The position numbers were made by a program, and so were the translations under genes. Of a DNA stretch of 64,000 bases, positions 24,201 to 33,243 are shown in pieces (position 1 is the first letter of the stretch; each line of letters opens with the position of its first letter). The notes beneath the pieces are model-generated. The model saw only the letters and a list, made by a program, of their open reading frames with translations, searched no databases and was not told where the DNA came from. Location: the NCBI RefSeq assembly GCF_037975245.1, contig NC_092576.1, positions 18,406,611-18,470,610 of the forward strand, written 5' to 3'. The stretch is from Apostichopus japonicus (Eukaryota; Echinodermata; Holothuroidea; Aspidochirotida; Stichopodidae).

Positions 24201-27200
24201 AGCTTCCAGAGATTGGAAGTATTGTAAACACTGAAGGAATCTGTATCGACGGAGGTAACGTACATTATCTTAAATATTGAAAAAAAAATGTGTCCCGTAA
24301 CATTCATTTTCGCCTTTACTATAGTCACAGAGTTTTCACACTCGCCATACTCGAAGACAATACTGCTGACGTCATCGTCACCCTCACGATCACCATGAAC
24401 ACCGCCACCATCAAACAACCGATCCCCATATCATCATCAAATTTATTATCACCAGCACTTTTACCATCATCATCATGGCAACAATAACAGTCGTGATAGT
24501 CACCATCACAACCATTTTTAACACGTTATCGTCGGCATCTACATGGAAATTGCCTAGGCCGTCACCATCACAAAGCATCGCATGGCATCACATTGCCGGT
24601 CACCATGACCACCATCGCCATACTCCAGGCCACCTACGCATTGCCATTGTTATAATAAGACATCACAATAAAAATTGCCATCACAATAAGAATTAACCTG
24701 TGCTTTTACATATTGCAGAACGTTCACCTCTATTACCGCACTTCATGAAACCAAATGACGGTCACCGGTCACCGTCATCACAACACCCTATCACTACATA
24801 TAACTATCACCGTCATCACAGCTCCCCATTACAACAGATGACAACCACCGTCCTCACAGCACTCCATCACAACAAAAGACAATCACCGGTTTCAGTCATC
24901 ATATGCGCTATATCAAATAAAACGATGGTCATCGGTTACTGTTAACACCAAAATTCAGGTTAATCTTCAATCTGCCACATCTTCATCAACGTCACTGTTA
25001 CCATTACCGTATAGTAAGGTTTAATTATCGTCAAATAAGAGAAAAGCTCTATATGCAACCATTTCTTCATCGGCCCTTAATTGTCTTATGAATATATCAC
25101 ACAATGCGATGCCATTCTGATTTTTTTTTTGTCAAATCGTAAAATATATTTTTAGCCATTGCTATAATTTACTGAATTTGAAGATTGAAAGACAGTTTTC
25201 TTGTCCTTCATATCTGTTCTGCATACTAGGTTATGCTAATTGAGAGACAAGTTTAGTTAACGTCTCTTCCATCGTAATAACTATAAAAATCACCATTACC
25301 ATCTCCTCTGCTGTCACAAATCTCTTCAATTGTGTGTTGAATACAACTCAATAGGTTTACTTTTTTGGCAGGCAACAAATACAAGTTTAAGTCACGTTCA
25401 TTTGTTACTAACTAACCAAAGACACTAACTAACTAAGACAAATATTATCTAGAAATTCAAAAATATTGTTAGGCTGGTTTAACAACTATTTACAACAAAA
25501 TCAACGACGGTATGAATGCTATGAAAATGTATGAGATACTTTTTATGAAAGTCATCCAAAATGGAAAGAAAAAGCAAAAACATGATCCATAGTGAACCTC
25601 AGCCCCTCTCAACATCAGCGCCTCTCAACCTCATTCCCTCTCAACCTTAGCCCTTTTCAACATCAGCCATTCTCAACATCAGCCACTATCAACCTCAACC
25701 ACTCTCAACCTCAGTCCCTCCCAACCTCAGCTCCTCTTAACCTCAGCCTCGCTAAACATCAGCGCCTACCAACTTGAGCCCCTCTCACACCTCATCCCTC
25801 TCAACCTCAGCCCCTGTCAACATCAGCCACTATTAACCTCAACCCCTTCTATCGAACATATTATAATCACGCTAATGACGAGAAGTGAAACATCTTCAAA
25901 AGGGAGTAAATAACGCATATGACCTTACTAGTATTAATGTCATCGGGTTAAGGTAAAAGTGAAAAGATACAACGATTGTTTGTATTGCACACGACATTCA
26001 TATTTAGCTTTAACATGTTGTAAGTATAATAACGTTTCAAGTTTACATCATCATGTCTCATTACGAACTCTGTCAATCATATCTGTCTTAAATAAACACA
26101 CCATTGTCCCTTTGTTTTTATCTTAACCAATCATCACAGCCAAACTTTACTTGATACAAGAGCATCTGACGTGTGTCACTTTCGAGAGTAATATTCGCTC
26201 CAATCAACAACAAGAAACTGGATCGGTCGGTCATGAATATTCATCAGCGGATGTCAAAAGATGGACAGTGGATATCTTAAAGGGATTGGAATTAATTCAC
26301 TCATATGGGGTAACTTACTAGTAATTTCAATTTTTATTTCAACATATGTTATCTATGCATTATAATATTATATGACTTCAATAAAAAATGTACTCTTTTA
26401 CCACATATTCATGTCAAGTTCTAAGTATACATTCTCTCAATTTTTCATTGTTTTCATTAAACCATTATACTCTAACCTCAGTAACTTTTAATATTATATT
26501 TCAAAGCTTCTTCATCCTGGATTGTCAAGCCGGAAGATTTTGTTCACCGATCAGAAGATCCCAAAGTTATATGACTTCTGTCTCGCTGAAGATGCATCCC
26601 ATAAAGTACTTCTCATGAAAGAGAAGGTAATACAGTTCATCATTGATTGAATAATTAATGAACCAATGCATAATTGGATGAATATTGCAACTAGTTATCT
26701 CCTAATTCTATTTTGTAACGAAGTAACATCATGAACATGTTGTACATATCTGGTACTTGATTCAAGATATGGATGTCTGCTTTACATATACAGTTTCCAC
26801 TTATTAGAATCACTATCGTGGTGTGCTTGACGAACTTTTATAATGACGTCACAAAAATGATTATGCAGACGTGTCACTTGAGGTTGCCACTGACCTATGA
26901 CGTTAAATACATAATGTTGAAACTGACGTCGATATTTATAACAGCCTCCCTTGTCGCATAATAAATGAAACCTTTAACTTGTGAGAGCGATCGTTACAAA
27001 GTGAAGTTTTCAATTTGTTTACAATTGTATATTAATATCCACGCGGAAGGGTACAAACATAAACATATGCATGTTCCATTCATCCAGATATCCGCTCGTG
27101 AATATGCATAACGAAATAAACCTGTTTGTGTATGATATATGCGAATTAAATACATTGAACCTAACAATGAATGCTAATTGTGATAACATGATGATCCTTT

Positions 27201-28857
27201 CTATACTAATATAGATGGTGTGTTCTCGCAACCAGTTAGCCCCTGAAGCGCTATCAAGGAATGAATATTCAACAGCGAGTGATGTCTGGTCAGTTGCTGT
27301 CATGATCTGGGAATTACTCACAGGTAACACTCTCTTATATCATTATTCTTCTTATTACTTTTTTTTGTCATCAAATTTATACCAGAAATTAAAATTGGTA
27401 CTGTATAAGGAAAACAAAGTCACAACTATATGTTTTTTATTTGTAAAAGGTTCTTTGCCGTTTCCATCTGATATCGGTGGTACTCTCAACAAATCTGAAC
27501 AGCGAAGAATTGATTGGCCTATCAAGCATAACGACATCAGGTAAGCATACCCATTAAAGTATTGTTACGTACGTTTGTTAGGACGTATAACGACATTAGG
27601 TAAGGACACACTTGTAACTATTGTACGCTTACACTGATTGCGTTGTGTGGCTTACTACGTATATAACTAAATGAGGTGAGGAAACACATGGTTGCACCTT
27701 ACATTTATTGTGTTTTGTGGTCTAGCAAGTATAACGGTAAGGAAACACATTACATTAGTTCACATTGCATATATTGTGTAGTGTGGTATACAAAGTATTA
27801 CGACATTAGGTAACAATACGCACAATTGTTGTACTTTCAATTTCTTGTTGTAATGAATTAACTATTAAGTATAATGGGCGTTGTGGTCAAGTGGTTAAGG
27901 CAGTGGACTTGTGGTCTAAGGAATGCAGGTTCGAGCCCTGGCCAGATCATTGCGCTGTGTCCTTGGGCAAGGCACTTTATCTCCATTGCCTCTAATCACC
28001 CAGGTGTATAAATGGGTACTTGTGAGGTGGCTTGTAAATATAGTTGCGTGCGCTTGTTTGTTTCTGTACCCTATGGGATGTCCCCCAGGTGACACGTGGC
28101 TGTCGTGCACTGTTGTGCCCCAGAAGAGATTGTTTGAATTGTGCACATTTTGGTGTGTAGGTGTGGCAAGTTACCAATGACTAGGGTTAATTGTAAAGCG
28201 CATAGAACTTGTGGATTATGCGCTATATGAATAACGGCGTAATAATATAATGATATAAGGAAAGGGTACACTATTGTTAATTATTTTCCATTATACACCC
28301 ATCGCACTGGCAACACCATAACGTCAGTCACTGATTCCATCTCATACTTTTTTAACAAGGAACGAAAGAGTTATGGATTGCTGGCAAGAAGAGTTTTCCC
28401 TGCGGCCGTCGATGAGACAGCTTCGGTTATCGTTTGAAGAGGTAAAAACCAATATTAGCCAACATTCCAATGTTTGTCATCAAACACAGAGCTCAGATAG
28501 TACGACGTTCTTATGTTTTGCTATATGGTTCCTTCTTTAGTTGATTTCGTATGGAAATTGAATCCAGTGATTTCTACATCTGATATTAGATTAACTTTTG
28601 ACACTAGAATAACCTTAATGGCCCTATACTGATAGCTTTAAACAAAATATGTTTTACAATATCTTAATAGTAGCATCTGCAAACGTTTGATTTAATATTT
28701 ATCTTATTTATCTCATTTTTTATTGCTAATTTTGCAGAATGTTAGTTCCACGAAAACGGGAAACAATTCTGGAGATCTGAATACATTTGATATGTATGTT
28801 CCGATGAAGGGAATTATCACCACTGATGACACTAATAAGAAGAGTAATAGTGTCTGA
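8886..28857 (+). CDS. Ig-domain receptor pseudokinase, gene 2 (complete, 17 exons)
   Basis: Proposed exons: 8886-9219, 19261-19380, 20070-20152, 20227-20255, 20924-20988, 21193-21223, 21736-21815, 22604-22625, 22742-22812, 23279-23443, 24144-24254, 26140-26309, 26507-26626, 27215-27323, 27450-27540, 28360-28441 and 28738-28857. They sum to 1803 nt and stay in frame, giving 600 residues. Order: signal peptide (about 1-24), one Ig domain (28-109), membrane helix (about 119-145), juxtamembrane region (146-285), kinase-like domain (about 290-560) and tail ending at 600. The beta 3 VAVK lysine position reads VFVS (Ser330), the catalytic loop is HPG (430-432) and DFG is DFC (450-452). LAPEAL, DVWS and the RPS block are kept. 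It is probably a plasma-membrane pseudokinase receptor. The least certain exon is 20227-20255, where phase forces a GTGTAA donor rather than the stronger GTAAGT two bases on. Confidence 0.8.
9220..9930. other. Start of gene 2 intron 1, low-complexity patches only
   Basis: Contains a C-rich run near 9330 and a loosely repeated TGACAT/GTGACATT patch near 9690-9770. No exon is recognised. Confidence 0.45.
9935..10165. repeat. Tandem repeat, unit about 57 bp, four copies
   Basis: The unit contains TCTCTATGTGATGAACCTCT, then GGGTTCTTATTATAGAGGTA and a CGTTCCACG block. It recurs four times with point changes. Confidence 0.8.
10166..12970. other. Gene 2 intron 1, nothing recognised
   Basis: AT-rich intron sequence. 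No open frame here has domain-like features. A short duplicated segment (GTGAAATC..ATGTTAATAAGTG) occurs near 12483-12555. Confidence 0.45.
12975..13262. repeat. Foldback (long inverted repeat) with small loop
   Basis: Arms of about 135 and 140 bases face each other across a loop near 13111-13119. For example GAACTGAGGATAT on the left pairs with ATATCCTCAGTTC on the right, GGATTTGTTG with CAACAAATCC, and the ACCACAGTAAAAACTGG and CCAGTATTTACTGTGGT blocks pair further out. The open frame at 12860-13120 lies across the left arm and is not a gene. This is likely a foldback MITE. Confidence 0.75.
13263..15850. other. Gene 2 intron 1, nothing recognised
   Basis: AT-rich intron with homopolymer runs. 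The small frames do not resemble known domains. Confidence 0.45.
16431..17190 (-). mobile_element. Nested insertion with 180-bp direct repeats and a Penelope-like fragment
   Basis: Direct repeats 16428-16609 and 17003-17190 are about 90 percent alike by eye; both contain GGCCCGAGGAA, TATAGCATGCTCCTCATGG and end GACCAACTAG. They flank about 390 unique bases holding a Penelope-type coding fragment on the minus strand. Copy B of the host element has about 185 unrelated bases at this site. Penelope-like elements are known for LTR-like direct repeats, so this may be a short internally deleted member. Confidence 0.55.
16736..16933 (-). pseudogene. Fragment of Penelope-like element reverse transcriptase, C-terminal side
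   Basis: The minus-strand frame reads KHWHLISQHAELSKLF, then ILAYKRAQNLKDLLVV. This resembles the conserved block (KHW..L, then P.lAyrR..NLrDlLV) that follows the reverse transcriptase domain of Penelope-like retroelements, ahead of the endonuclease. Neither the reverse transcriptase core nor the GIY-YIG endonuclease is present. The family assignment is from recognition only. Confidence 0.5.
17496..17609 (+). CDS. Candidate alternative stalk exon of gene 2
   Basis: A 114-base open stretch follows a strong acceptor (CTTTTTTCCATAG) and ends before a GT (AACG, then GTACGA). It would enter and leave in phase 1, like the junction between the Ig exon and the membrane exon, so it could be inserted without breaking the frame. 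It would add 38 residues rich in Thr, Ser and Glu (for example ELTTSAITVVNTVGRTEGG), plausible as an extracellular stalk. The donor is weak. It begins only 43 bases after the hAT element. Confidence 0.35.
17870..18605. repeat. Minisatellite, unit about 29 bp
   Basis: About 25 diverged units built on GTGTGGAGAAATGTGTATGA followed by TTGTAATAT or TTGACTGATAT. The two 3' halves of the unit alternate. The 173-residue reverse frame at 17934-18455 (TFLHTY/SQS repeats) is just its translation. Confidence 0.85.
18606..19260. other. Gene 2 intron 1, end
   Basis: AT-rich sequence ending in a long pyrimidine tract and TTACAG, the acceptor of the membrane exon. Confidence 0.5.
19261..19380 (+). CDS. Gene 2 exon 2: transmembrane segment
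   Basis: Residues 112-152. A short acidic stalk (DTETESRG) leads to about 26 hydrophobic residues (FLASIISVTAVILAILIVVS), followed by the positive stop-transfer ARK. The exon enters in phase 1, matching the end of the Ig exon, and leaves in phase 1 at GTAAGC. This gives a single-pass receptor with the Ig domain outside. Confidence 0.85.
20070..22812 (+). CDS. Gene 2 juxtamembrane micro-exon series
   Basis: Seven small exons of 83, 29 (or 31), 65, 31, 80, 22 and 71 bases encode residues 152-278 between the membrane and the kinase-like domain. Each has GT/AG borders and phases fit in series, except the uncertain 20227 exon. Tyrosines occur in TGYHE, FYNEV, FTYEVAL and LPYATHM. No fold is recognised and the region is probably disordered. 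Paired phases (for example 21193-21223 with 21736-21815) would allow exon skipping without a frame change. Confidence 0.6.
22035..22285 (+). repeat. Dispersed repeat, copy 3, with hairpin motif
   Basis: The most complete copy of the family also seen at 6818-6945 (inverted) and 7770-7965. It contains TTTGAAGAAGATCC, a 5-base loop, GGATCGAAACGTCAGG. The five-pair stem followed by GAAAC resembles a hammerhead ribozyme half-core but is imperfect. It lies in the intron between 21815 and 22604. Confidence 0.65.
23279..26309 (+). CDS. Gene 2 exons for the kinase-like N-lobe and hinge
   Basis: Exons 23279-23443, 24144-24254 and 26140-26309 (residues 279-427). The glycine loop is poor (LKVGKIHN has one glycine) and beta 3 reads KCVFVSTV, with Ser330 where the ATP-contacting lysine belongs. 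Exon 24144-24254 has the same length and phase as gene 1 exon 453-563. The hinge reads KLYLIQEHL, comparable to YYIYQEYL in gene 1. Residues just before the lobe read VYYSDL, a VxYxxL motif made at the junction 22812/23279. Confidence 0.8.
23567..23793. repeat. Tandem duplication, unit about 113 bp, two copies
   Basis: ACCATACATATCAGTTTAAA starts both copies, and TCCAACAAAACAAA followed by GAAGACATAAGA recurs in each. It lies in an intron of gene 2. Confidence 0.8.
24340..24960. repeat. CAT/CAC-rich low-complexity intron segment
   Basis: Loosely repeated ATCACCATCA-type triplets, with histidine, threonine and isoleucine-rich spurious frames in every phase. No exon is supported here. Confidence 0.6.
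25590..25850. repeat. Minisatellite, unit about 16-18 bp
   Basis: Repeats of CCTCTCAACCTCAGCC with variants (CTCTCAACATCAGCC). The frame at 25592-25777 is its translation. Confidence 0.8.
26507..28441 (+). CDS. Gene 2 exons for the kinase-like C-lobe
   Basis: Exons 26507-26626, 27215-27323, 27450-27540 and 28360-28441 (residues 428-561). The catalytic loop is LLHPGLSSRKILF instead of HRDLAARN and DFG is DFC. LAPEAL keeps the APE motif, DVWSVAVMIWELLTG is a normal helix F, and CWQEEFSLRPSM is the terminal tyrosine-kinase block. Structural residues are kept while catalytic ones are lost, as in a maintained pseudokinase. Confidence 0.82.
27518..27825 (+). repeat. Tandem copies of the exon 15 splice-donor segment
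   Basis: The real exon end (AAGCATAACGACATCAG, then GTAAGC at 27541) is followed by four diverged copies of the same exon-end plus donor: CGTATAACGACATTAG/GTAAGG (GT at 27600), GTATATAACTAAATGAG/GTGAGG (27676), CAAGTATAACG/GTAAGG (27737) and AAGTATTACGACATTAG/GTAACA (27810). Spacing is 59 to 76 bases. Reading past the true donor gives TAA at once, so the downstream donors would truncate the protein. Confidence 0.7.
27877..28255 (+). mobile_element. tRNA-derived SINE with conserved central domain
   Basis: The head has a box A-like GTGGTCAAGTGGTTAAGG and a box B-like GGTTCGAGCCC. The body contains GTGTCCTTGGGCAAGGCAC and TGTATAAATGGGTA, a core shared by several widespread metazoan (Deu/Meta-type) SINEs. 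The tail has AAGCGCATAGAACTTG and ATTATGCGCTATATGAAT. It lies in the last-but-two intron of gene 2, + strand. Confidence 0.75.
28738..28857 (+). CDS. Gene 2 last exon: tail with YVPM motif
   Basis: Residues 562-600 follow a TTTTGCAG acceptor and end with TGA at 28855-28857. The tail is polar and probably disordered. It holds DMYVPMKG (Tyr581), a Y-x-x-M motif of the kind bound by the SH2 domains of the PI3-kinase regulatory subunit. Gene 1 has KYFPLDG at the equivalent place. No other domain is seen. Confidence 0.8.
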   Translation, partial: NVSSTKTGNNSGDLNTFDMYVPMKGIITTDDTNKKSNSV

Positions 28858-29079
28858 TATATGGTTTGGAGGAATCGGATTGTCACAGAAAGAGAATAAC
28901 ATGTCAGACTTGTACATACCATTGTCTGAACATTATTATAACCAAACTGAATTACTAAACATGATCAAGCGGGAACTTGTGGGATAACTCCATTTCTGTG
29001 AATGTAACATTGAAATTGGAAGCATTTGCTGAGACAATGCGAATCAAGAAACCTGGTACAAAGGCTTTCGCAAAAATAC

Positions 29080-29085
29080 AATAAA
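29080..29085 (+). terminator. Polyadenylation signal of gene 2
   Basis: AATAAA about 225 bases after the stop codon. A second AATAAA occurs near 29169, followed by an AT microsatellite. Confidence 0.5.
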
Positions 29086-29089
29086 ACAA

Positions 29090-30240
29090 AGTAAAAGTAA
29101 AAGAAAGATTTAAAAGAACAAACAAATATCAGTATTATATTACGGTTATATGAACTATGGTTTATATAAGAATAAAGTATATATATATATATATAGTATT
29201 TCAAGGATATCGAAGCTGAAGTTCTTTTTACTGCCCATGGTATCAGTATACCGGTATACCGATATACTGGTATTCAGCTACATACGGGCTTGGGCTACTT
29301 TGGATATAATAATTATGTTATACGTCGTCTTTTCCCGTTAATTATGTTACTTTATTAGGATGGTGAGTTTTTCTTTTGGTGGGGGGGGGGGGGGGTTGTG
29401 GGCGGGATGGTTGAGTACTACTAGCTACTTTTTTTTTATAAATAGTACCACTATGAAAATTCTTTCATTAATCTGTTAATCCGTGAATGTGAATATGTTG
29501 GAGTATATTGTGCACCCAGACACATCACAACAAAGTGATTGAACTTAGCCAATGATTATTATTATCGTCACTGTAGGCCTTTTCTTCGGCTTGATTGGTA
29601 GGCCAATTTGCGAGAGGAGGAAATTCTATGTCTTGGATTGTGCAGCAAATGTAACTTCTTAGCTCGAGACGAAGAAAATATACATCCAACAAATCGCAAT
29701 ACTAGCTTTGGTCACAAATTATCAATCCACCTGTCGTATACACAAGCTCTTCTTGGAAGTTTATTCGATATACATTTAAACTGGTAAAACACATGAATGC
29801 ATAACAGAAATATGTATAGTCATTTTAACAAATCTGATACGACGGGAGTTTCTCTGTTTCTGTGCTTGTATATGTAACATACCAAGTTTAATTCATGCAG
29901 TGGTTCAATAAAAAAAATTGTAAATATGTATGTAATGATTAAATATGTAATGATATATATGTAATGATTAAATTTAAAACTAGATGCGGTTTGTATCACA
30001 TTAACATATTTTAATGGGATCAACACGCTCTTTTAGTCTTGTACATAAAATTGCATAATATAGCCCATTCAAGATTTTATGAAACGAAAAGAACATCAAC
30101 ATTGTGATTTCGAAGTTCTTATCACCATAATATAGTTCTCGTCAATGTCCTGTGCAACTAGGAGTTCAATTATAACGACCTACATTTATTACACTATTAA
30201 GTCATACTGCGTTAACGTTTTCATCATGCATTCCGTCATA
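29090..30240. other. Intergenic, nothing recognised
   Basis: AT-rich sequence with a short (TA)n near 29177-29195 and a G homopolymer near 29380-29395. The frames are short and featureless. Confidence 0.45.
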
Positions 30241-30564
30241 AGGTACATGTACACACGCGCAGACGCGCGCATACACGCCGTCATCGCAAAGTTGTTATCA
30301 TTTACAATCTAGATGAGGTGTACAACAACGAGGTGAACAACAATGTTTCATCAATAGTTTGTACAGGAATAAAATATCCAAGCGGTGCCCTGTTGTTAAG
30401 TGAAAGTGGTATTTTAAATCGGACACTTTTTTATGTGTTAAATAAACAAATTTTGTCTAGCATGCCGGCCTTAGAAGAAATTAATGAAATGGTCAATATT
30501 TTAGGGTATAAGCACCTAAACGCAACATGTTAACGGATGTTCACCTATAAAGAGGACGATTTCA

Positions 30565-30790
30565 ATGATGTGTGTGTCACTCGGTGGGAAGAGACGGCTT
30601 AATTCACGATTAAAGTTGTTTCATATGGCTATTAACAAATTAGTGATTCCTGATTTTGTTGAAATTACCAACTATCGCACCAGATCGTCAATTGCTAACG
30701 GTTTTAGTTACAAAGATGTTAGTGTTAATATTGATGCTTTTAAGTGGTGTTTTTTGGCCAAGAACAATTCCAGATTGGAATGCAGTATAA
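30565..30790 (+). pseudogene. C-terminal fragment of a non-LTR retrotransposon ORF2
   Basis: The frame reads RRLNSRLKLFHMAINKLV, then an RTRSS block, then DAFKWCFLAKNNSRLE. This has the layout of the end of many LINE reverse transcriptase proteins (RR..RL.lfyk..n.lv, RTR, then y..SFfprti..WN). No reverse transcriptase core precedes it in frame; the 71-residue frame at 30318-30533 just upstream is not recognised. It is likely a 5'-truncated, decayed copy. Confidence 0.45.
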
Positions 30791-30799
30791 TCTGAAGAC

Positions 30800-31550
30800 T
30801 GATCATCAGAGTGGAACCGAAGTGTTTTCTCTCTGTTAGGCTTGTGCCTTTTGCGTGCTGTGCCCTGTGCAGTGATAACCACTAGTTGGTGTTGAATAGT
30901 ACAATACAAGACAAGGCAGGGGCAATGGGAAGGGCATGAGCAGGGGAAGGGGAAGGGACAGGGCAGAGGCATGGGGGTCTGTTTATCTAATAACAAGTAA
31001 TATATGTTCGGAATTTTTCCCCTAGTAAATTCAATAGATGTGTATTCGGCTTTTAAATATATGTTTTCCGCTTGAGATTTTAACTGCCAGGTTAAACACA
31101 TATGTGCTTGAAAACTCACGAGAGGTCAGATCCCTCCCATACCCCTCCTTACATGCAAATTAGACAGGGACTCGCAAATGCCTTTACAGGGCATCGGGGG
31201 AATCCTTAACCCAAAATGGGAAGGTAACACTCTTTGTGGTGTAAGCGGGAAAACAATGTGTGTGTTCCAATTTGATAATTCAGAGCAGTTAAGGTGAATT
31301 ATACTTTGTATTGTTATAACTTTTCATGACACCATATAGGCTGAGTGGAGTCTTTGGGTCTTCCACATGACTAAATGAAATTTTAGACGTGGACGTGATG
31401 CATTGCAAGGTAATTTGAGATTATAAATAAAGTCACACTTAGATATAATAGCAAGCTGTGCTAATACCACCTTTTGAACCTTTTTGCGAGATTGAAAAAA
31501 AAAGTGGCTCCCAAAGTACAAAACCCAAATTATAGGGTTTTTTTTACTTA
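30800..31550. other. No gene; G-rich low-complexity patch
   Basis: 30900-30975 is a GGGCA/AGGGG-rich patch, possibly in the 3' UTR of the LINE-like fragment. The reverse frames across it (30688-31119) are low-complexity proline and cysteine runs. Confidence 0.4.
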
Positions 31551-31554
31551 ACAG

Positions 31555-32130
31555 TTATGTACACTTTATGTACAAGATAATGATTTTGTTAAATTGTGAG
31601 ATAATTTGAAAGTGACGTGAAAGCGAAATCAATAAAGACGATAAATGGTGATTTGCGATGTACTTCCTGCTTTCATTTTTCGTGTGTGTAATTATTTTTT
31701 TTTTTTTAGTACCTTTTTCTCTTTTCTTTTCAGTTCTGAATGCATCTCTTTGGTTAACATGATATGTCATGTTAATCATTGAAGACCAAGAGGAAACTAA
31801 ATACAAGAATATTTTTTTTCGGTAGTGGTATATACTGTACAAGTAAAATGTAAGTGTTGAAGCAGTACGAGGTAATAATACAGTGCTCATATTAACTTTG
31901 TCCTCCCTTTTGAGATATACGTTAATTTGGGGTTGTTCAATATTCAACTTTACACATATAAGTCGTCTAATCTGGAGTTTAAGGGGTTTTCCATTCTGAA
32001 ATACGTTAGTCAGTCGCAACGTGTATGTTCTTAAAACAAGAGGAAGACGTGCCCACAGTGACCGAAAATAGCGCACAGCAGTTATCACCCCCAACCATAT
32101 CATGTAAATCCCAACAGTTCTTTTTTCCAT
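31555..32130 (-). CDS. Unrecognised 191-residue open frame
   Basis: This is the longest uninterrupted frame outside repeats. It is rich in Lys, Ile, Leu, Ser and Tyr, with a lysine-rich stretch (EKKREKGTKKKK) and no clear signal peptide or known motif. The first 90 residues are less biased than the rest. AT-rich DNA can hold a frame this long by chance when the reverse strand has few TAA, TAG and TGA. No neighbouring exon or promoter was found. It is listed as hypothetical. Confidence 0.15.
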   Translation of the reverse strand: MEKRTVGIYMIWLGVITAVRYFRSLWARLPLVLRTYTLRLTNVFQNGKPLKLQIRRLICVKLNIEQPQINVYLKREDKVNMSTVLLPRTASTLTFYLYSIYHYRKKIFLYLVSSWSSMINMTYHVNQRDAFRTEKKREKGTKKKKIITHTKNESRKYIANHHLSSLLISLSRHFQIISQFNKIIILYIKCT

Positions 32131-32745
32131 TTGTATTTCATAAGAAAGGATTTTTTTTTAAATCAATGCTCATCCAAGAATCATTATTGTCTACAATTCC
32201 AAGTAATTCCACTAACCACAGCAAAACAGAACGCTTTTTATTTGCTGCATAAGTAGGTTCAGGAAAAGAATATGATCATGATTTCATCAAAGGTCGTACT
32301 TGATTTAGTCTCTCTTATTTCTGTTTTTGGTGTTTTAATATATGTTATAACGTATTAACGTAATACCTCTGTATGGATACATATTCCCAGTGACTGATCT
32401 TTAAAAGTGCCGAAGTGAAGTCAGAGAATTATTAAGTGCTGAATAAAAGAGGGAGTGTGAATCAGAGGATCAGTGAAAACATAGCCCGCATAGAGACAAA
32501 GAGAACAAAATTGCTGTTTTACAGACGGTGTATACTATAGTTCAGGTCTATAATTAATACTTAGTTAAAAATGAGGGTGTTTATACTGCCTTACTCTAGA
32601 AGTAGTTTTTCCCCGGATGAACTTAGAAAGAACCGACTGACAATAGGAGCTAGGTGACTACCTCCTACCCCGTTGTGTACGTTGCTGTCACTGATAAAAT
32701 AACACAACCCATATCATGTTTTGGCATTGCTCCTTTGTTTTAAGC

Positions 32746-33213
32746 TTGAGGGAGTGGTTTCAGAACTGGACCGATCGCGTAACGGGAGACTGTTCATGGT
32801 CGGTAGGACAGGGCTTCGTGTGATATGGGATAGACGCTCCAGTTTGTTCTGTTGCTGTGTTATACCTTATTATTTGTGTCTGTGCTATTTTGAAGAAAAC
32901 AAAACCTATTTGGAGAAATAGATGCGATATCCTTAATATGGGGAATTTTGCCAGTTGGCAGGCAGTCCTAGAGGCGGTGAAGTGTGACATTCGTCTCCGG
33001 GTTGAAGTCGATTGTTGCGGTTTATTTGGGTTGCCTCTTTTGAACGCTGGTGTGCTGGGGAGGGGTGTTTTGTTTCGCTGCGTGATGGTTGTCCCTTGTG
33101 ATTTGTTTTTTATGTTGATTGGGTCTACTCAAAACAATGCAAACGCATGCTATATCGACCATGAGCGGTCTCCCGTTACACGGTCGGTGAAATCCTGTAA
33201 CCATTCCCACAAA
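32746..33213. mobile_element. Element with 57-bp imperfect inverted ends
   Basis: Left block 32746-32802 (contains CGTAACGGGAGAC and TCATGGTCG) recurs inverted at 33157-33213 (CGACCATGA, GTCTCCCGTTACAC). About 350 bases lie between. No transposase was seen. It adjoins the minus-strand LINE fragment, and the order of insertion is not clear. Confidence 0.5.
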
Positions 33214-33243
33214 CGGAACACATGACACGCAACACCCTGCTCG

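Noticed and set aside
30688-31119. 143-codon minus-strand frame with a proline/cysteine-rich centre
   Set aside because: It crosses the G-rich low-complexity patch after the LINE-like fragment and runs antisense to that fragment.
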